From contig NZ_BOOO01000052.1 of assembly GCF_016863275.1 (NCBI RefSeq), positions 1 through 56,808 on the forward strand: a stretch of 56,808 nt of DNA, written 5' to 3'. The position numbers and the translations under genes are program-made. Under the pieces are notes generated by a model that saw nothing but the letters and a program-made list of their open reading frames with translations, was not told the DNA's origin and made no database searches. The stretch comes from Planotetraspora mira. Its GTDB lineage: Bacteria > Actinomycetota > Actinomycetes > Streptosporangiales > Streptosporangiaceae. Shown here piece after piece: positions 53,821-56,808 of the stretch (position 1 is the stretch's first letter; each line of letters begins with the position of its first letter).

Positions 53821-54701
53821 CCGTGCAAACCGGAATCCAGCCCCTCTCCTTCGGGAGGCGGGCCAAGGACCAGGCCGTCCGCGCCCTGGTCTACCTGGCT
53901 TTCGCCATCGCCATCGTGCCGCTCGTTTCGGTCCTGTGGCTCGTCGTCAAGAACGGCCTCAAGCGCTTCGACCTGGAGTTCCTCACGCATTCGATGCGCA
54001 ACATCGGTGCTCGGGACGCCGGCGGCGGCGCCTACCACGCGATCATCGGAACGCTCGAGCAGGTCCTGCTCGCCTCGCTGATCGCGGTGCCGATCGGCCT
54101 GCTCACCGCGGTCTACCTGGTGGAGTACGGCAACGGCCGCAGGCTTTCGCGGTTCATCAGCTTCTTCGTGGACATCATGACCGGTGTCCCGTCCATCGTC
54201 GCCGGCCTGTTCGTCCTGGCGTTCTGGATCCTCGTGCTGGGCATGCCGTTCTCGGGCTTCGCCGGCGCGCTGTCGTTGTCGATCCTGATGATGCCTGTGG
54301 TGGTCAGATCGACGGAGGAGATGCTGCGGCTCGTTCCGAACGAGCTGCGTGAGGCGTCCTACGCCCTCGGTGTGCCCAAGTGGCGCACGATCGTCAAGGT
54401 CGTGCTGCCGACGGCTTTCACCGGAATCGTCACGGGTGTGATGCTGGCCGTCGCCCGTGTCGCGGGCGAGACCGCGCCGCTGCTGCTCACGGTGTTCTTC
54501 ACCGACTCCATCAACGAAGACCCGTTCAACGGGCCGCAGATGGGCCTTCCGCTGTACGTCTTCGGTCAGTCGAGCCTCCCCCAGGACATCGCGATCGACC
54601 GCGCCTGGACCGGGGCGCTCACCCTGATCCTGATCGTCATGCTGCTCAACCTGGTCGCGCGCCTCATCTCGTGGTGGCGTTCGCCTGCTAAGAGGGGATA
54701 A
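53817..54701 (+). CDS. pstA: Phosphate ABC transporter permease PstA
   Basis: A 294-aa permease with six transmembrane segments; the EAA loop is around LREASYALGVPKWRTIVKVVLP. GTG start overlaps the pstC stop. Its stop is 3 nt before pstB. Confidence 0.95.
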   Translation: MTVQTGIQPLSFGRRAKDQAVRALVYLAFAIAIVPLVSVLWLVVKNGLKRFDLEFLTHSMRNIGARDAGGGAYHAIIGTLEQVLLASLIAVPIGLLTAVYLVEYGNGRRLSRFISFFVDIMTGVPSIVAGLFVLAFWILVLGMPFSGFAGALSLSILMMPVVVRSTEEMLRLVPNELREASYALGVPKWRTIVKVVLPTAFTGIVTGVMLAVARVAGETAPLLLTVFFTDSINEDPFNGPQMGLPLYVFGQSSLPQDIAIDRAWTGALTLILIVMLLNLVARLISWWRSPAKRG

Positions 54702-54704
54702 GAG

Positions 54705-55481
54705 ATGGCAAAGCAGATCGAGGTCTCTGATCTCGATGCCTACTACGGGTCGCATAAGGCGATCGAAGGCATCACGATGACCATCGAGCCGCGTTCCGTC
54801 ACGGCGTTCATCGGCCCCTCCGGTTGCGGCAAGTCGACGTTCCTGCGGACCCTGAACCGCATGCACGAGGTCATCCCCGGCGCCCGTGTCGAGGGGAAGG
54901 TCCGGCTTGAGGACCAGGACCTCTACGGCGCGAGCGTCGACCCCGTTTCGGTGCGTCGGACCATCGGCATGGTGTTCCAGCGCCCCAACCCGTTCCCCAC
55001 GATGTCGATCTTCGACAACGTGGCCGCGGGCCTGAAGCTGAACGGCCGCTTCTCCAAGTCCCAGCTGGACGGCATCGTCGAGAACTCTCTCAAGGGCGCC
55101 AACCTGTGGAACGAGGTCAAGAACCGGCTGAACAAGCCCGGTGCGGGCCTGTCGGGCGGACAGCAGCAGCGTCTGTGCATCGCGCGGGCGATCGCCGTAC
55201 AGCCGCAGGTCCTGCTCATGGACGAGCCCTGCTCGGCGCTGGACCCCATCTCGACCCTCGCGATCGAGGATCTGATCTCCGAGCTCAAGCAGGAGTTCAC
55301 GATCGTCATCGTGACGCACAACATGCAGCAGGCGGCTCGCGTCAGCGACCGGACCGCCTTCTTCAACCTTGCGGCCCAGGGGCAGCCAGGCAAGCTCGTC
55401 GAGATGGACGAGACCTCCAGGATCTTCACGAATCCGACGCAGAAGGCGACCGAGGACTACATCACCGGACGTTTCGGCTGA
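54705..55481 (+). CDS. pstB: Phosphate ABC transporter ATP-binding protein
   Basis: A 258-aa ATPase. Walker [10 protein letters not shown] (~37-45), signature LSGGQQQR, Walker B VLLMDEP, and the switch His in IVTHNM. Starts after GAGGGGATAAG. Completes the PstSCAB transporter; no phoU gene follows in the window. Confidence 0.96.
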   Translation: MAKQIEVSDLDAYYGSHKAIEGITMTIEPRSVTAFIGPSGCGKSTFLRTLNRMHEVIPGARVEGKVRLEDQDLYGASVDPVSVRRTIGMVFQRPNPFPTMSIFDNVAAGLKLNGRFSKSQLDGIVENSLKGANLWNEVKNRLNKPGAGLSGGQQQRLCIARAIAVQPQVLLMDEPCSALDPISTLAIEDLISELKQEFTIVIVTHNMQQAARVSDRTAFFNLAAQGQPGKLVEMDETSRIFTNPTQKATEDYITGRFG

Positions 55482-55500
55482 ACCGCATTGGAGGACTCGG

Positions 55501-56205
55501 GTGGCGGCACCCGTAGTGGAGGGGGACACTCGGTCGGCACCCATGCTTCTGGTTGCCGATCCGGACGCGGGCCTCATCCAACAACTGGCGGCGGCCCTGG
55601 AACCCGAGGGGATCCACGTCACCGGCGTCATGGACGGCGCGCAGGCTCTGCTTCAGGCAGGCGCGCTCCAGCCTGACGCCGTGTTGATCAGCTCTTCCCT
55701 GCCCGTCGTGGGCCCGGTCGACTTCGTCCGGGCCGTACGGCTCGCACGGGCCGTGCCGGTCCTGCTCGGTATCGATTTCGGGAGCGATACCGAGCAGGCC
55801 CTGCAGGCTCTTGCGGCCGGGGCGACGGCTTGCGTGGCCCGTCCCTACCGAGTCCACGAACTGCTCCCGCTCGTCCAGGCGGCGTTCCGGCGCCAGGGCG
55901 ACCATCGGATCGTGCTCACGATCGGTGACGTCGAACTGGACGTCACGGCCTACCAGGTGAAGGTGGCAGGGCACATCGTCCACCTGCCTTTGCGAGAATT
56001 CGAACTGCTTCACTACCTGATGCGCAACGCCGACCGGACCGTCACACGCGAGCAGATAATGCGACACGTGTGGCATTCCGCGGACGCGATGTCCACCAAC
56101 ACGATCGCCGTCCACGTCAAGCGACTGCGCGCCAGGCTCGGTGACGACGACGACAAGATGATTCAGACGGTCCGTGGAGTGGGCTACCGCTTGGTGTCCA
56201 GCTGA
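55501..56205 (+). CDS. Atypical OmpR/PhoB-type response regulator
   Basis: A 234-aa regulator. The receiver (about 13-130) has D20-P-D22 near its start, but the phospho-acceptor position is S64 (PDAVLIS64) and the conserved Lys is Arg (ARPYRVHEL). It therefore cannot be phosphorylated in the usual way. The C-terminal winged helix is intact (LPLREFELLHYLMRN; TVRGVGYRLVS). GTG 55501 has GGAGG with 6-nt spacing. It is the fifth gene after pstB, 19 nt apart, so it probably reports phosphate or acts with PhoP. No kinase partner nearby. Confidence 0.9.
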   Translation: MAAPVVEGDTRSAPMLLVADPDAGLIQQLAAALEPEGIHVTGVMDGAQALLQAGALQPDAVLISSSLPVVGPVDFVRAVRLARAVPVLLGIDFGSDTEQALQALAAGATACVARPYRVHELLPLVQAAFRRQGDHRIVLTIGDVELDVTAYQVKVAGHIVHLPLREFELLHYLMRNADRTVTREQIMRHVWHSADAMSTNTIAVHVKRLRARLGDDDDKMIQTVRGVGYRLVSS

Positions 56206-56226
56206 CGCCGTTCCTTCCAGGTACAC

Positions 56227-56265
56227 GCATTACGCCGAACCCGGCCATCGGGTTCGGCGTAATGC
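56227..56265 (+). terminator. Strong terminator after the pst operon
   Basis: GCATTACGCCGAACCC (56227-56242) and GGGTTCGGCGTAATGC (56250-56265) are perfect 16-bp arms with a 7-nt loop, followed by TTTG. It closes the pst-regulator transcript. Confidence 0.88.
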
Positions 56266-56766
56266 TTTGTGGGGTGCCGCATGTCGCGTGGCGTGTCGTT
56301 CCGGCCCTCTGGTCGGCTGAATCAGCTTGCCGGCCAGAGGCTCCCCGCGACCAGCAGGGCAGTGCAGTAGCTGAGGGCTGCAGATATATGGCCCTGCCTC
56401 GTCCCTGCATCCTCCTGAGCCCGCGACGAGAGACGTGCCCCGTACCGGCCCCGCTTACGAGAGACGCGAAGGCGAAGCCATCCGTCTTGGACGAGGAGAT
56501 TCGGCGATCGGCGCGTGTGTGGTCGCGACCGTCGGCGTACGGCACCCCGAGAATCTGCTGATGCTCTATGGAACCGAGTGTCGAACCGCGGCCGGCACCG
56601 TCATGAGGGCGGGTACTCAGCCGCTTCTGAGTGCCACTGCGGCTCCGTGCTGAGCTCAGTGCAACTGACACCCTGGCGTGGCTGCGTGAGCGCGCTTACA
56701 CGCACCTGCGGCTAAGGCCGGCAGCTTACGGATCTCGCAGGGAAATGCGTTGTCGCTGGAAATAAA
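56266..56766. other. 500-bp region without a recognised gene
   Basis: No convincing coding region is visible on either strand; open frames lack ribosome-binding sites and recognisable motifs. It holds several inverted repeats, including CCTCTGG/CCAGAGG (56306-56312 with 56334-56340), CAGGGC/GCCCTG and GGTCGCGACC. A non-coding RNA or degraded gene cannot be ruled out. Confidence 0.4.
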
Positions 56767-56804
56767 AAAGGAGGGGCCGCCCCTGACGGGGTGGCCCCTC
56801 CTTT
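56767..56804 (-). terminator. Terminator facing a gene beyond the right edge
   Basis: AAAGGAGGGGCC (56767-56778) pairs with GGCCCCTCCTTT (56793-56804), with an inner CCCC/GGGG stem and loop TGAC. Read on the minus strand it ends in TTTTTT, so it terminates transcription entering from the right; on the plus strand only TTT follows. Confidence 0.85.
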
Positions 56805-56808
56805 GAAA

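Noticed and set aside
56266-56766. tmRNA or RNase P RNA
   Set aside because: None of the conserved sequence blocks of these RNAs are visible on either strand.

Overview
This window is chromosomal DNA from a high-GC actinobacterium. The gene set (Kgd-type 2-oxoglutarate dehydrogenase, WhiB1, PdtaS, SigR/RsrA, a UsfX/SigF-type pair, mycothiol-type redox control, nickel superoxide dismutase, a subtilisin-inhibitor protein) and the many GTG starts and leaderless genes point to a sporulating-type actinomycete, probably Streptosporangiales (Streptosporangium/Nonomuraea/Microbispora-like). That placement is inference from gene content and not a database result.

Layout. 1-4640: a sugar module with a partial gene, a ROK regulator, and a divergent beta-phosphoglucomutase/GH65 disaccharide phosphorylase pair. 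4814-11044: an MFE2-like SDR, a DapB-fold oxidoreductase, and a three-gene FMN monooxygenase operon (reductase, FMN reductase, LLM monooxygenase) that appears to start with a leaderless 26-codon upstream ORF, then an MBL hydrolase. 11098-14028: an MFS transporter, and an ArsR-like repressor divergent from a B3/B4-domain protein across a perfect palindrome. 14341-20195: kgd, a 57-aa DUF6104-like gene, and a DUF4097/PadR pair. 20232-25797: a medium-chain reductase, an SSI-type protease inhibitor, an XRE-like regulator, malic enzyme and a CGNR zinc finger protein. 26066-30076: sodX/sodN, a usfX-sigF type pair, a lipid kinase and whiB1 behind a strongly folded leader.

30088-49433 follows the order of the conserved mycobacterial block whiB1-pdtaS-TB7.3-rshA-sigH-SRAP-aroA-rsgA, as I remember it. 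Here bioF, a DasR-like regulator, bioD, bioB, an IlvG-like ThDP enzyme and a BsaP-like protein lie between pdtaS and the small biotin-acceptor gene. A biotin carboxylase, two HD-GYP-type membrane proteins (the second degenerate) with a 38-aa membrane peptide gene ahead of them, and an epimerase follow. After rsgA come hisN, a fructosamine kinase and a low-molecular-weight phosphatase. The window closes with the phosphate-starvation operon pstS-C-A-B plus an atypical response regulator lacking the phospho-Asp, behind a PhoP-like box.

The most unusual non-coding feature is a family of degenerate 53-bp repeats, each ending in a TGCATGATCACG core. They lie in three intergenic arrays (4636-4753, 12358-12723, 23570-23781) with exact 53-bp phasing, close to five helical turns. 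In the second array, four units in one orientation face four in the other, and one unit appears to supply the ribosome-binding site and start codon of the MFS gene. I do not recognise this family as a described element.
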